NCBI RefSeq assembly: GCF_023715725.1
Contig: NZ_JAMBOT010000003.1
Location: 310,001 to 374,000, forward strand
DNA length: 64,000 bases
Origin: Paenibacillus pasadenensis
Lineage (GTDB): Bacteria > Bacillota > Bacilli > Paenibacillales > Paenibacillaceae
Direction of reading: 5' to 3'
Positions 16,651 to 25,425 of the stretch are shown piece after piece. The position numbers and the translations under genes are program-made. The notes under the pieces were generated by a model, which made no database searches, was not told the DNA's origin, and worked only from the letters and a program-made list of their open reading frames with translations. Each line of letters starts with the position of its first letter. The stretch's first letter is position 1.

Positions 16651-16694
16651 AAAAAGGAGTCTTTTCCGGCTGAAAATGCCGTGAAAAGGCTCCT
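16651..16694 (-). terminator. Terminator of the DJ-1/PfpI gene
   Basis: On the minus strand GGAG-CCTTTTC and GAAAAGA-CTCC pair around an inner CGGC/GCCG stem, followed by TTTTTG. It is about 20 nt past the stop codon. Confidence 0.7.
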
Positions 16695-16714
16695 GCTTCG
16701 CGTACGAGATTGTT

Positions 16715-17332
16715 TCACTCCATCTGCTCTTCAAACTGAATATCGAACTCCATCATACGCGCCGTATCTTGGGCTGTCTCCGTCCCAAGCAGACGCTGAA
16801 CCATATGGAACGCCATATGAAGGCCAGCGGAGACGCCAGCGGATGTAACAATATGCCCCTCATCTACAAACTTCACGTTTTCAATAACGGCAATCTGCGG
16901 AAAGTTTTGTCTCAAGTACTCTAGGCTCGCCCAATGAGTCGTGGCGCGCTTGCCGTCCAGCAGGCCGCACTTGGCGAGCAGCAGCGCTCCTGTACAGATG
17001 GATGCCATCCATTGAGCCGTTTTATCCTGACGCCGAATCCAATCCAGCACCTCCGGGTTGTTCATTTCCCGCCTCGTGCCCCTGCCGCCGGGGATTACGA
17101 GCAGATCAAACAAAGGGGCATCCGCCAGGTCATAGTCCGTGATGACCTTGAGACCGTTGTTAGCCGTTACAAGCTTGCCGCTTGCTGCAGCAATTGTGGA
17201 CACATCAAACGGCTGAAAAACATCCCGTTGTCCGCGGTTAAACGCTGTGACGGAGAACACTTCAAACGGCCCCGCAAATTCCAGAACCTCTACGTCATCA
17301 AATAAGAGAATGCCTACTTTCCAAGCCTGCAA
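16715..17332 (-). CDS. DJ-1/PfpI-family protein (isonitrile hydratase-like)
   Basis: A 205-residue class I glutamine amidotransferase-like fold. The nucleophile elbow is MASICTGALLLAKCGLL (Cys about residue 110), with PGGRGTRR before it and TTHWASLEYL after it. This arrangement is shared by isonitrile hydratases and by the N-terminal domains of GlxA-type regulators; no AraC domain is present here. The TTG start (MQAWKVGILLFDD) is preferred because GAGAGGTGATAACG lies just upstream; the 13-codon longer ATG frame has no such site. Substrate unknown. Confidence 0.85.
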   Translation of the reverse strand: MQAWKVGILLFDDVEVLEFAGPFEVFSVTAFNRGQRDVFQPFDVSTIAAASGKLVTANNGLKVITDYDLADAPLFDLLVIPGGRGTRREMNNPEVLDWIRRQDKTAQWMASICTGALLLAKCGLLDGKRATTHWASLEYLRQNFPQIAVIENVKFVDEGHIVTSAGVSAGLHMAFHMVQRLLGTETAQDTARMMEFDIQFEEQME

Positions 17333-17443
17333 CGTTATCACCTCTCGTTCATTTATTGCCTTACTGCCCATCCCTACTATAAAGGGGTGTCCATTCGTTC
17401 ACATGACTCGTCCGAGCTAACTCCTCAAGTCCTGCCTCAGCAT

Positions 17444-17494
17444 GAAAAAAAGGAGCCGCCCCCAGGCCATAAGATGACCTGACTGACGCCTCCT
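17444..17494 (-). terminator. Terminator of the beta-helix/LamG gene
   Basis: On the minus strand an imperfect GC-rich stem (GGAGGCG...CAGG with CCTG...GGCGGCTCC) is followed by TTTTTTT. It starts 21 nt past the stop codon. Confidence 0.6.
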
Positions 17495-17514
17495 CGCCTC
17501 AAACCTGCATCCAG

Positions 17515-20325
17515 CTATCCCTGCCTGAATACATCCTTAATCTGCCGTTCGCTAAGCGCTTGGTTGTAGAAACGTACGTTGTCGACACTTCCCTGCCAAT
17601 TGACATTGGTTGCGTCGGGGTTTTTATGTGCGCCGATGCGCAGGCCGCCCGCAGCCGATTCAACGGTGCGCAGAGCCGAGCTTTCCAGCACGCCGTTCAT
17701 GTACAGGCTGATTGTATTATCGGTCTTGGCAAGCGCGACATGCACCCATTGCCCTACCGGAATGACACTCGCTGAGCTCAGCGTTGCGCCTCCAAGATAA
17801 CTATTCAACCGTCCCGTCGCTGCATCCCGAAAAAGCCAAGCCCTTCCCGTCGCTCCTTCTTGCGCAATCAAATTCTGATTCGTTCCTGCGGAAACGTCCA
17901 GTCTGACCCAAGCCGATACCGTAAAATCCGATGCCGCCGGATTCAGCACATTCGGCAGAGTGACGTAATCGCCGTTGCCGTCAAGCTTGAGCGCCCCGGC
18001 TTGTTTGCCTCCGGACGGCTCCCAGACGGGATTGCCGGCCAGTGTGCCCGTAAAGCTGTTGCCGGAAGCGTCTGCTGCCGTTGCGCCAGCGCTCTCGTTC
18101 AGCTTATACGATGCTCTCGGCAGCTTGGACGCGGTGTAAATGTCTTGAATATCGCTGCCGGTTAGAGCCATGGAATAGAAACGGAATTCGTCCAGGCTGC
18201 CGTTCCAGTCCGCAAGACTGCCGCTTGGAGCTTTATGCGCTCCAAGACGGAACTTGTCTGCCGTTAAACTGACGGAGCGGACCGCAGTCACGTCCAACTG
18301 GCCATTGATGTACAGACTGACCTCACCGCCGCTTTTCGCGAGTGCAACATGCGTCCATTGGCCAAGCGGAATCGTTCCCGTGGACGTCAGCTCAACGCCG
18401 CCCAAGTAAGTCGACAGCCGGCCGGTCGCCGTTGACCGGTACAACCAGGATCTGCCGTTCGGTCCTTCCTGCTGGACAATATATTGATTTGTGCCCGCCG
18501 CCTGATCCAGCTTCACCCAGCCGGTAACGGCAAAGTCGGCTGAGCTAGGCGTAGCTGAACTGGGCAGACTGACATAGTCGCCGCTGCCGTCAAGCTTAAG
18601 CGATCCGTTGACGGCACCCTCATCCTGCCAGACCGGATTGCCAATCAGACTGCCGTGAGCGCCTGCCGCTCCTGAATCGACCGCTTGTACGCCTGTCCTG
18701 TCATCCAGTTTAAAATAAGACGAATATACCGCCTCAGTCGCTGACGCAGCAGGGACACCCGCCCCTTCATAGGCTCCAATGTTAGGCGACGCGCTCGCAG
18801 ATACCGGGTTGCCAAAGTAGTCCCGCCCGCCGTTGCCTGCAATAAGACGGCCCGCGCCAAGCGCCGGAGAGCCCTCGTTAAGCTTGTAGCCGGATGCCGT
18901 CAAGCTGCCGGGCTGATGGAGCAGCGGATTGGCCGTAACGATATCCGTCGCGCCAGCCGGTACTGGCACATTGTACAGAACGTTGTTATCGTTGATAAAA
19001 AACGGATCGTTATAAGACCAGTTTACCGTGCCGCTGCCTTCTTTAACGACAACGTTGTTAGCGAACAAAATGTCGTGTTTGCTGTTGTTGTCCTCAGCGT
19101 AAACGGTTGCGTTAATTCCCGGACCGACATACATCGTGTTGTTGTAAATTTGCCCGTTGACCGATTCGCCGGTCCAGTCCTTAAACAGCCGCTCTCCATC
19201 GTTAATGGAGATATTGTACCGGATGATGTAATTTTGCGACTTCCCGCTATTGCCCGCATAGGGGCAAATCAAGAAAAAGCCGCCCTCGTTGTTGTAACTC
19301 AAATTGTACTGGAACGTCACGTAGTTCGTGGAATGATCGACATCATATGCCATCCCGTCGAGAGTCGTTTTTCCGCCGGAGGTCTCGTTCAACTGAAAGG
19401 TTACATACTCGGAGTTGGCGGTCCACATGCCTGCGTTCGGCGAGCCCGCGCGCCTGTTGAAGCCGGTCAGCTTATTGGATTCCACCAGCACGTTTGAGCT
19501 CGTCATCGGGGCGATGCCGTCTCCGCCAATATCGTTTAGCTGATTGCCGCGAATAACAACATCCGTAATCGGCTTCCAAGCCGCCGTGCAGACGCCGTTC
19601 CAGAACGAGGCCGTTTCCGCCCGCTGGCAGAAATTCGACCAAGTGTATATACCCTGACGGTCGACGCCGGAAATCCGGTTGTCCAAAATTTGCACGTTAT
19701 GAAATGCAGTAGGCACCGCCGAGCCGAGCGACTGGACGATAATGCCTCCTGAGGCGTTGGCGAATTTGCCAACTCCCGTTTGCCATACAGGGACGGTCGC
19801 AGGCATATATCCGCGTACATCGTGGATGTACATATTCTGAATGACAATACCGTACAGATCGCCCGCATCCTGGCCAAGCACATGGACGCCGCGGCGCGCC
19901 GCCGTATTGTCGCCTGGCGCTGTCAGCTCCAGATTGCGCAGCTCTACGTATTGCATGTTTTTCAGCCGGACCGCATCCTCTTGTCCGTTTGCATTAATGA
20001 TTGGCATTGCTGCTGCCGTACCGTAGGAGCCGATCTGGATTGGAGCTGCTGCCGTTCCCGATCCTTGAGGCGCAAAGGTGCCCAGGCAAGTGGTTCCTTT
20101 TTTGAACAACACCGAATCTCCCGCTCCAAGCGTCACGGCGTTTATGGACGCCAAGCTGTTGAACGGGCTGGCTGCTGAGCCGTCTCCGTTTGAGACTGCG
20201 GAGCAATCAACGTTGTACGCCGTGTTTGCCGCTGCTGCCGGCGGGGCATTCAGTCCCGTCCACAGAGCAGCAGACATCACCGCTGTTAATAAAATTGCCG
20301 TCATTTTACGCAGTTGCTGAATCAA
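17515..20325 (-). CDS. Secreted right-handed beta-helix protein with two LamG domains
   Basis: A 936-residue exported protein. A signal peptide (to APPAAAA) leads to a beta-helix of the polysaccharide lyase/DUF1565 style (about 35-515), with repeated VVIRGNQL, VLVESNKLTG and YIIRYNISIN rungs, ending in the common PNIGAYEG segment. Two LamG/concanavalin-like domains follow (about 545-735 and 740-930), each starting with a YFKLDD or YKLNES strand and containing HVALAK, and nearly parallel in sequence. It probably binds or cleaves a polysaccharide. The catalytic class cannot be set from sequence. The TTG start follows AAGGAGG at 9 nt. Confidence 0.82.
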   Translation of the reverse strand: MIQQLRKMTAILLTAVMSAALWTGLNAPPAAAANTAYNVDCSAVSNGDGSAASPFNSLASINAVTLGAGDSVLFKKGTTCLGTFAPQGSGTAAAPIQIGSYGTAAAMPIINANGQEDAVRLKNMQYVELRNLELTAPGDNTAARRGVHVLGQDAGDLYGIVIQNMYIHDVRGYMPATVPVWQTGVGKFANASGGIIVQSLGSAVPTAFHNVQILDNRISGVDRQGIYTWSNFCQRAETASFWNGVCTAAWKPITDVVIRGNQLNDIGGDGIAPMTSSNVLVESNKLTGFNRRAGSPNAGMWTANSEYVTFQLNETSGGKTTLDGMAYDVDHSTNYVTFQYNLSYNNEGGFFLICPYAGNSGKSQNYIIRYNISINDGERLFKDWTGESVNGQIYNNTMYVGPGINATVYAEDNNSKHDILFANNVVVKEGSGTVNWSYNDPFFINDNNVLYNVPVPAGATDIVTANPLLHQPGSLTASGYKLNEGSPALGAGRLIAGNGGRDYFGNPVSASASPNIGAYEGAGVPAASATEAVYSSYFKLDDRTGVQAVDSGAAGAHGSLIGNPVWQDEGAVNGSLKLDGSGDYVSLPSSATPSSADFAVTGWVKLDQAAGTNQYIVQQEGPNGRSWLYRSTATGRLSTYLGGVELTSTGTIPLGQWTHVALAKSGGEVSLYINGQLDVTAVRSVSLTADKFRLGAHKAPSGSLADWNGSLDEFRFYSMALTGSDIQDIYTASKLPRASYKLNESAGATAADASGNSFTGTLAGNPVWEPSGGKQAGALKLDGNGDYVTLPNVLNPAASDFTVSAWVRLDVSAGTNQNLIAQEGATGRAWLFRDAATGRLNSYLGGATLSSASVIPVGQWVHVALAKTDNTISLYMNGVLESSALRTVESAAGGLRIGAHKNPDATNVNWQGSVDNVRFYNQALSERQIKDVFRQG

Positions 20326-20482
20326 TTTTCATTTCCTCCTTAGGTTTGTTTGTTGATACCCGAACGCAAAGCCGCCTCCATCCAAAGGGAAATTTGGTAA
20401 GCCCTTTCTAAACTAATATAACGTACGAAGCGTTTCTAGTATTGTTGAAATATTCGGTTTTATTGTTCTTTTGTTCAACATG

Positions 20483-20515
20483 AAAACACCCCTGTTCCGC
20501 TCAGAACAGGGGTGT
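20483..20515 (-). terminator. Terminator of the sulfatase/ABC operon
   Basis: ACACCCCTGTTC and GAACAGGGGTGT form a 12-bp stem followed by TTTTC on the minus strand, directly after the sulfatase stop codon. Confidence 0.85.
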
Positions 20516-20522
20516 AGCTTGA

Positions 20523-21872
20523 TTAACTGCGCGCTTCTTCCGTGCTTACCGTGCGCTGGCCGAAGTTCACCGAATCGGCTGGAACAATCGTAGGCAGCGG
20601 CGTCTCGCCCGCTTCCACCATACGGCTCAACAGCCGAGCTCTCATGATGTCCGCCACTTCCCGATGGGCAGCCGAGCCAATCAGATTGTTCAGCTCGTAC
20701 GGATCCGCTTGTAAATCGTACAAATACGCCTCGACGTATTGGTCGGAGCCTGCATCATGGAAGGCGTTTTTGTCCGGGGCGTTTACGCCGTATTTCCATC
20801 TCTTCGTCCGCACGGCGCGGGCAACCTCGGATTCGCTAATCTGGACAAATACTTCCTCCGGCCAGATCATGTCCTTACCTTGCAGGAGCGGCATAATAGA
20901 TTGGCCTTGCATATGCTCCGGCACAGGAATTGCAGCGGCATCCAGCAAAGTTGGAGGCAGATCGATCAGGCTTATCAGCTCCTGAAGCTGCCGGCCGCCC
21001 ATAAAGCCGGGTCCGGTAATGGCGCTCGGCACTCGAATGGAAGCGTCATGAACGGAGCGTTTGTATTCACCGTTACGGGTTTTAAAATGATTTCCGTGAT
21101 CCGACGTGAACAACACAATCGTGTTGTCGTCCAGATTCAGCGATTTGAGCGCATCCAGCATCCGGCCCAGCGCCTCGTCAAGCCGCTTCACCATACCGTA
21201 ATAACCGGAAATATGCTGATGCGTCGAGCCGCCAAGCGCGGCCAGATCAGGCGGCAGCCAAGGGCTCGTATACCGTTCGGCGTAACCGTCCGGCGCCGGG
21301 TAGTCGTCGCGGTGATTCTGGTGATGCGGCTCCAGATAGGAGACGAACAGGAAGAACGGATTGTCCTTTTGACGATCAATGTAACGAATGGCTGCGTCAG
21401 TCAGAGCATCCACCCGATAACCCGGAAGCTTAACGGCATTGCCGTCATTATCAAACAGCGTCGTTTGGTAGGCGTCTGAACAGAACTCCAGCACATCGGC
21501 GGCCAGCCATTCCTGATAACCGCCCCGTTTCTCGGCAGGCACCGGCTCCTGCTTAGCCAGATGCCATTTGCCAATGTAGCCGGTATGATATCCTGCGTCG
21601 TTGAAATAATGAGCCAGCGTACGGGAATTCTCCTGTAGCGGAATTCCGTTTACAAAACAGCCCGTCGTCGTTGCGTACTGCCCGGTTTGCAAGCAGGAGC
21701 GCGCCGGCCCGCATACCGGCTGGCACGTAAAGGAATGTGTCAGATGCGTTCCTTTTGTCGCCATTCGGTCAAAGTTCGGCATAAGACGGAGCGGGTTGCC
21801 GTGCAACCCGGATGTGTCCCAGCGCTGCTGATCGGTAAAAAAGACAATAACGTTTGGACGATTTTGCTGCAA
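20523..21872 (-). CDS. Cysteine-type sulfatase
   Basis: A 449-residue sulfatase that would remove sulfate esters, probably from sugars. The formylglycine motif is CGPARSCLQTG (C-x-P-x-R), so the active-site Cys needs conversion by a maturation enzyme; none is encoded in this window. Metal-binding residues lie in FFTDQQRWD and FTSDHGNH, and GKWHLAK is also conserved. There is no signal peptide, so it acts in the cytoplasm on imported substrate. It is the last gene of the operon behind an ABC sugar importer (31-nt gap). The TTG start follows TTAGGAGGG. Confidence 0.9.
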   Translation of the reverse strand: MQQNRPNVIVFFTDQQRWDTSGLHGNPLRLMPNFDRMATKGTHLTHSFTCQPVCGPARSCLQTGQYATTTGCFVNGIPLQENSRTLAHYFNDAGYHTGYIGKWHLAKQEPVPAEKRGGYQEWLAADVLEFCSDAYQTTLFDNDGNAVKLPGYRVDALTDAAIRYIDRQKDNPFFLFVSYLEPHHQNHRDDYPAPDGYAERYTSPWLPPDLAALGGSTHQHISGYYGMVKRLDEALGRMLDALKSLNLDDNTIVLFTSDHGNHFKTRNGEYKRSVHDASIRVPSAITGPGFMGGRQLQELISLIDLPPTLLDAAAIPVPEHMQGQSIMPLLQGKDMIWPEEVFVQISESEVARAVRTKRWKYGVNAPDKNAFHDAGSDQYVEAYLYDLQADPYELNNLIGSAAHREVADIMRARLLSRMVEAGETPLPTIVPADSVNFGQRTVSTEEARS

Positions 21873-21903
21873 TGGAATCCCTCCTAATGAAATAGGTTTT
21901 GAA

Positions 21904-22791
21904 CTATTCTTTTACGCCGCCCGCTGTTAATCCTTCTACCATGTACCGTTGAAGGAACATGAATACGATAAGCAGCGGAATTGTGGCTGAGGCCGCAGCT
22001 GCTGTTGCGCCGGACCAGTTGGCGGAGTATTCTCCAAGGTATGTGAGCGACAGGCCCGGGCTAAGCGTTCTTTGGCTGATATCGCTAACGAGCGTGAGTC
22101 CAAACAGGAAGTCGTCCCAGGCAATCAGGAACGTGTAGATCGCAATGGCCATAATGCCCGGTTTGGACAGCGGTACAATGACGGCGAATAGTGTTTTGAA
22201 GCGGGACGCCCCGTCGATTTCCGCTGCCTCCTCCAGCTCGCGCGAGATGCCGTTGAAGAAGGTGCGCATCAGCATAATGCTGAAAGGCAGCGACGCGGAG
22301 GTGGAGGCCAGAATCAAAACATACGGCGTATTCAGCAAGTTAAGCGCCTGGTATTGCGAGTAAAGGCCAATGACCAGCGTAACGGTCGGGAACATCTGCG
22401 CGGACAGAAACAATAGCGTCAAGAAATTGCTTCCTTTGAATTTAAAACGCGAGAGAGCGTAACCGGCAAAGATCGAAACGAAGATACATAGTACGGTAGC
22501 TCCGGCGGCGACAATGAGCGTATTTTTATAAAAGGTTAAAAAGACGGAAGATTGCAAAATTTCAACATAGCTGCTGAAATTGGGATTAAGCGGGAACCAT
22601 TTTGGCGGAAGCTGGAGCAGATCCGCATTAGAATGCAGGGAAGTAACGATAATCCAATAGACCGGAAACATAAGAAACACAAGGATTGCAGCTAGAAAGA
22701 TATAACTCCATACTTGAGCGCTGCTGATCGGCTTTCGCTTGCGCTGCTCTCCCGATGCGGAATAAGACAGCGCCTTTACCTGGTTGTTCAA
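21904..22791 (-). CDS. Carbohydrate ABC transporter permease (MalG type)
   Basis: A 295-residue inner-membrane permease with six predicted membrane segments. The EAA loop EEAAEIDGASRFKTLFAVIVPLSKPG-type motif (about 205-230) docks the ATPase. The C-terminal LQRYMVEGLTAGGVKE is typical of MalG/LplC-like permeases of CUT1 importers. The TTG start follows AGGAGGTTGCCGAT, 12 nt after the stop of the partner permease. The energising ATPase is not in the operon, as is common for Firmicute CUT1 systems that share an MsmX-type ATPase. Confidence 0.92.
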   Translation of the reverse strand: MNNQVKALSYSASGEQRKRKPISSAQVWSYIFLAAILVFLMFPVYWIIVTSLHSNADLLQLPPKWFPLNPNFSSYVEILQSSVFLTFYKNTLIVAAGATVLCIFVSIFAGYALSRFKFKGSNFLTLLFLSAQMFPTVTLVIGLYSQYQALNLLNTPYVLILASTSASLPFSIMLMRTFFNGISRELEEAAEIDGASRFKTLFAVIVPLSKPGIMAIAIYTFLIAWDDFLFGLTLVSDISQRTLSPGLSLTYLGEYSANWSGATAAAASATIPLLIVFMFLQRYMVEGLTAGGVKE

Positions 22792-22803
22792 ATCGGCAAC
22801 CTC

Positions 22804-23694
22804 CTATCTGTCGTCGCGGTTCATGATGCGGGTGAAAATCGTTGAAAAGGCGAACAACAGCACAAGCCAAATGACGCCGATCGCAGAAGCTTTCCCCATC
22901 TCATAGGTTGAAAAGGCCGTAAAATACGTATGAATGGCGAGAGAGGTCGTGCTTCCCGCCGGGCCGCCGTTTGTCAGCGTGAAGAACAAGGTGAACATCT
23001 GGAAATTGTTCACGATCATGATGAGCGACACGCTCGTAATGACCGGCTTCAGCATCGGCAGCGTAATTCGGGTAAATACCTGCCAGCCGTTCGCGCCGTC
23101 AATGCGGGCCGCTTCGTACAGGCTGGCCGAGATGCCCTGCAATCCCGCCAAAAGCATGACCGTCACAAGCGGCGTCTGCCGAAAAACAGCGACGACGACA
23201 ATGGAGGCGAGCGCGTAATCCGTCGTGCGCAGCCAGTTGATGTTGTCGTCGATAATACCAAGGTTGACGAGAACGTAGTTCAGTACGCCGTAATCCCCTT
23301 GATAAATCCACATGAATATAAGCGCCGTAACAATGGTAGGAATTGCCCAAGGAATCATGATAATACTGCGGAAAAAGCCGCGGAACCGGATTTTGCGGTT
23401 CAGCACAAGCGCCAGCGTCATGCCAAGCGCCAAATCAAGCAAAACGGTAGCGACCACATACGTTAAGGTGATGCGCAGAGAATGATAGAATTCCGAAGAG
23501 CGGAGCAGTTCCGCGTAATTGGCGAAGTTGTTCCAGCTTTGTTCCGGGGAGAGCAGGGAGTAGTCGGTGAAGCTCATCATGACCGATTTGATCAGCGGGC
23601 TGATAATGGTCAGCGTCAGCAGCAGGATGGACGGCAGCAGCAGGACAACGGCAAAGATGATGTTTTTGTTCTGCCTGGTTAGTCTGACATTCAA
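22804..23694 (-). CDS. Carbohydrate ABC transporter permease (MalF type)
   Basis: A 296-residue permease with six predicted membrane segments. The EAA loop reads YEAARIDGANGWQVF followed by ITLPMLKPV. It pairs with the downstream MalG-type subunit to form the channel of a CUT1 sugar importer. The TTG start follows GAGGTGATTAAAC. It lies 89 nt after the binding-protein gene, across an intercistronic hairpin that may set a higher level of binding protein. Confidence 0.92.
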   Translation of the reverse strand: MNVRLTRQNKNIIFAVVLLLPSILLLTLTIISPLIKSVMMSFTDYSLLSPEQSWNNFANYAELLRSSEFYHSLRITLTYVVATVLLDLALGMTLALVLNRKIRFRGFFRSIIMIPWAIPTIVTALIFMWIYQGDYGVLNYVLVNLGIIDDNINWLRTTDYALASIVVVAVFRQTPLVTVMLLAGLQGISASLYEAARIDGANGWQVFTRITLPMLKPVITSVSLIMIVNNFQMFTLFFTLTNGGPAGSTTSLAIHTYFTAFSTYEMGKASAIGVIWLVLLFAFSTIFTRIMNRDDR

Positions 23695-23742
23695 GTTTAA
23701 TCACCTCATGCTAGTTCGTATCGTTCTTGGAAGGGACAAGCA

Positions 23743-23771
23743 AGGCGGAAGGGCATCTGCCGCTCCCGCCT
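23743..23771 (-). other. Intercistronic hairpin between binding-protein and permease genes
   Basis: AGGCGG (23743-23748) pairs with CCGCCT (23766-23771), with an inner GGGCA/TGCC stem. No T run follows on the minus strand, so it is not a classical terminator. Such hairpins often stabilise the upstream message and lower downstream expression. Confidence 0.5.
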
Positions 23772-23783
23772 GCTGATTGCTCT

Positions 23784-25133
23784 TTACTTCTGGTAGAGTT
23801 CCTTGATCTTAGGCATGACGGTTGCAATCGCTTCGTCCGGGCTTTTGCCGCCCTCGGTCACCATGACGATCATGTCGGTGGACGTTTTCATCGCGTTATC
23901 GAATTTCGGGTTTTTGGAAGGAAGCGGCGAAGCGGTTTTCATCTGCTCGTTGAACACTTTGGAGTAATCGTCCTCGTTCATCTCCGGCAGAGTAGAAATC
24001 GATTTGCGAGCCGACATAACACCGTTCAGCTTGTGGTAGATTCCCATTGCTTCTTTGGAAACAAGGAACTCGACGAGCTTGCTAGCAGCCTCTTTGTTTT
24101 TGCCGCCTGCTGTAACGACCAGCTGATGCTCGGTGAAGAAGGTCTCGCTGCGGCCCGTTTTGCCTACCGGTACCGTCGTGACGCCCCACTCCTTATCGAA
24201 CTCCGCACCTTTGCCGCTCATATTACGGAAGTTTGTGCGTCCGAAGTCTCCGTCGATAATCATGCCAAGCGCACCCGTCGCGAACATCGGCCGCAAATCA
24301 GCCATCGCTGCGCCTTTTGGAGAAATCTTATTATTGATCAGATTTTGCATGTAGAGCAGGGAATCCTTGAGCGCAGTGCCCTGGTCGTACACGACCGCGC
24401 CTGAGTCGTCGGTGAATTTGCCGCCGTAGGAATAGGTCATCCGCAGCAGCATGTTGCCGGTATAGGAGTCCGATGCGCCCGTTTCGCCGATGCCGTAAAT
24501 GGACGTGCCGTTCTCGTCTTTGCCGAGCGCAGCGATCTTCTGAGCGTACTGGATCATTTCATCCCAAGTTGTCGGCGGCTTCTCCGGGTCGAGACCGGCT
24601 TTCTCGAACAGCTTTTTGTTCCAGAACAGCGCGCTTGGATGCGGCGCCCACGGCATTGCCATGACTTTATCGTCGAAGGTGACGCCGGCTTTGCTGCCGT
24701 CAACGATATCGTCAAGAATGGCTTGGTCCAGCACGTTATTCATCGGCTCGGCTACCTGCGCTCCGACAAACGCCGGCGTAAAGTTCTGGTTGGACATCGT
24801 CACATCGGGAGGGTTGCCGCCTGCGGAGCTGACCAGAACCTGATCCTTGAACTGCGCAAACGGAATGCCGATTGATTTGACCTTAATGTTAGGATTCGCT
24901 TTCTCAAATTCAGCGATAAGCTGGTTATAGGCTTCTTTCGTTCCGTCCTCGACGGAAATCCAGTTGGCAAATGAAATTTCTACCGGCGCTCCCGCCGTTT
25001 CAGCCGGCTTGTCCGTATTACCAGCGTTTGTATTCGCTTCCGTGCCGGAGCCCGAGTTCGAACCGCAAGCTGTTATGGCCATCGACAAGCTTAGAACTGC
25101 GGCGACTGGCGCCAGCTTCCTCCATGCTTTCAT
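23784..25133 (-). CDS. Sugar ABC transporter substrate-binding lipoprotein
   Basis: A 449-residue extracellular solute-binding protein of CUT1 importers. The lipobox is clear (SMAITACGSNSG), followed by a Gly/Thr/Asn-rich linker. The mature protein has the family features FEKANPNIKVKS, PWAPHPSALFWNKKLFEKAGL and PPTTWDEM. The ligand cannot be read; the downstream sulfatase suggests a sulfated oligosaccharide. It heads a four-gene operon. The ATG follows GGGGGATCAAC. A promoter with a 21-bp-spaced direct repeat lies upstream. Confidence 0.92.
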   Translation of the reverse strand: MKAWRKLAPVAAVLSLSMAITACGSNSGSGTEANTNAGNTDKPAETAGAPVEISFANWISVEDGTKEAYNQLIAEFEKANPNIKVKSIGIPFAQFKDQVLVSSAGGNPPDVTMSNQNFTPAFVGAQVAEPMNNVLDQAILDDIVDGSKAGVTFDDKVMAMPWAPHPSALFWNKKLFEKAGLDPEKPPTTWDEMIQYAQKIAALGKDENGTSIYGIGETGASDSYTGNMLLRMTYSYGGKFTDDSGAVVYDQGTALKDSLLYMQNLINNKISPKGAAMADLRPMFATGALGMIIDGDFGRTNFRNMSGKGAEFDKEWGVTTVPVGKTGRSETFFTEHQLVVTAGGKNKEAASKLVEFLVSKEAMGIYHKLNGVMSARKSISTLPEMNEDDYSKVFNEQMKTASPLPSKNPKFDNAMKTSTDMIVMVTEGGKSPDEAIATVMPKIKELYQK

Positions 25134-25170
25134 GTTGATCCCCCGCCTTATCGTTAGTCGTTGTCTTCCG

Positions 25171-25231
25171 TGTTTTCATTATAAAAAACGTGTCGCCCGA
25201 TTTTTGGTCATATATTCGGGTTCTTTGGTCA
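25171..25231 (-). promoter_or_regulatory. Sugar-importer promoter with a 21-bp-period direct repeat
   Basis: On the minus strand two TGACCAAA octamers (25231-25224 and 25210-25203) are exactly 21 bp apart, that is two helical turns. The downstream one overlaps the -35 position of a perfect TATAAT -10 (25183-25178). No good -35 hexamer exists. This is the layout of an AraC-class activator site, so the adjacent YesN-like regulator is the likely binder. Confidence 0.65.
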
Positions 25232-25279
25232 AGTTTTCACGCAAGCGGCGAAAAAAGCGAATTTATGCTCCTGAATAAC

Positions 25280-25312
25280 AAAAACATCCCTCCCGCCGGG
25301 CGGGAAGGATGA
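25280..25312 (-). terminator. Terminator of the two-component operon
   Basis: On the minus strand CATCCTTCCCGCC pairs with GGCGGGAGGGATG and is followed by TTTTTG. It separates the regulator gene from the importer promoter. Confidence 0.75.
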
Positions 25313-25425
25313 GGATTGAACTCATTGAGCCGAGGATGCGCCGAGCCGGATTCGGATGAACCGGGCTTTAGACAGCCCGTTAAGCCGTGCAGCACCGACA
25401 CCGCTCCTGACATTCATGCAGCTCG

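Noticed and set aside
20410-20450. cre-like site upstream of the beta-helix/LamG gene (around GAAGCGTTTC)
   Set aside because: Too many mismatches to the cre consensus on either strand.
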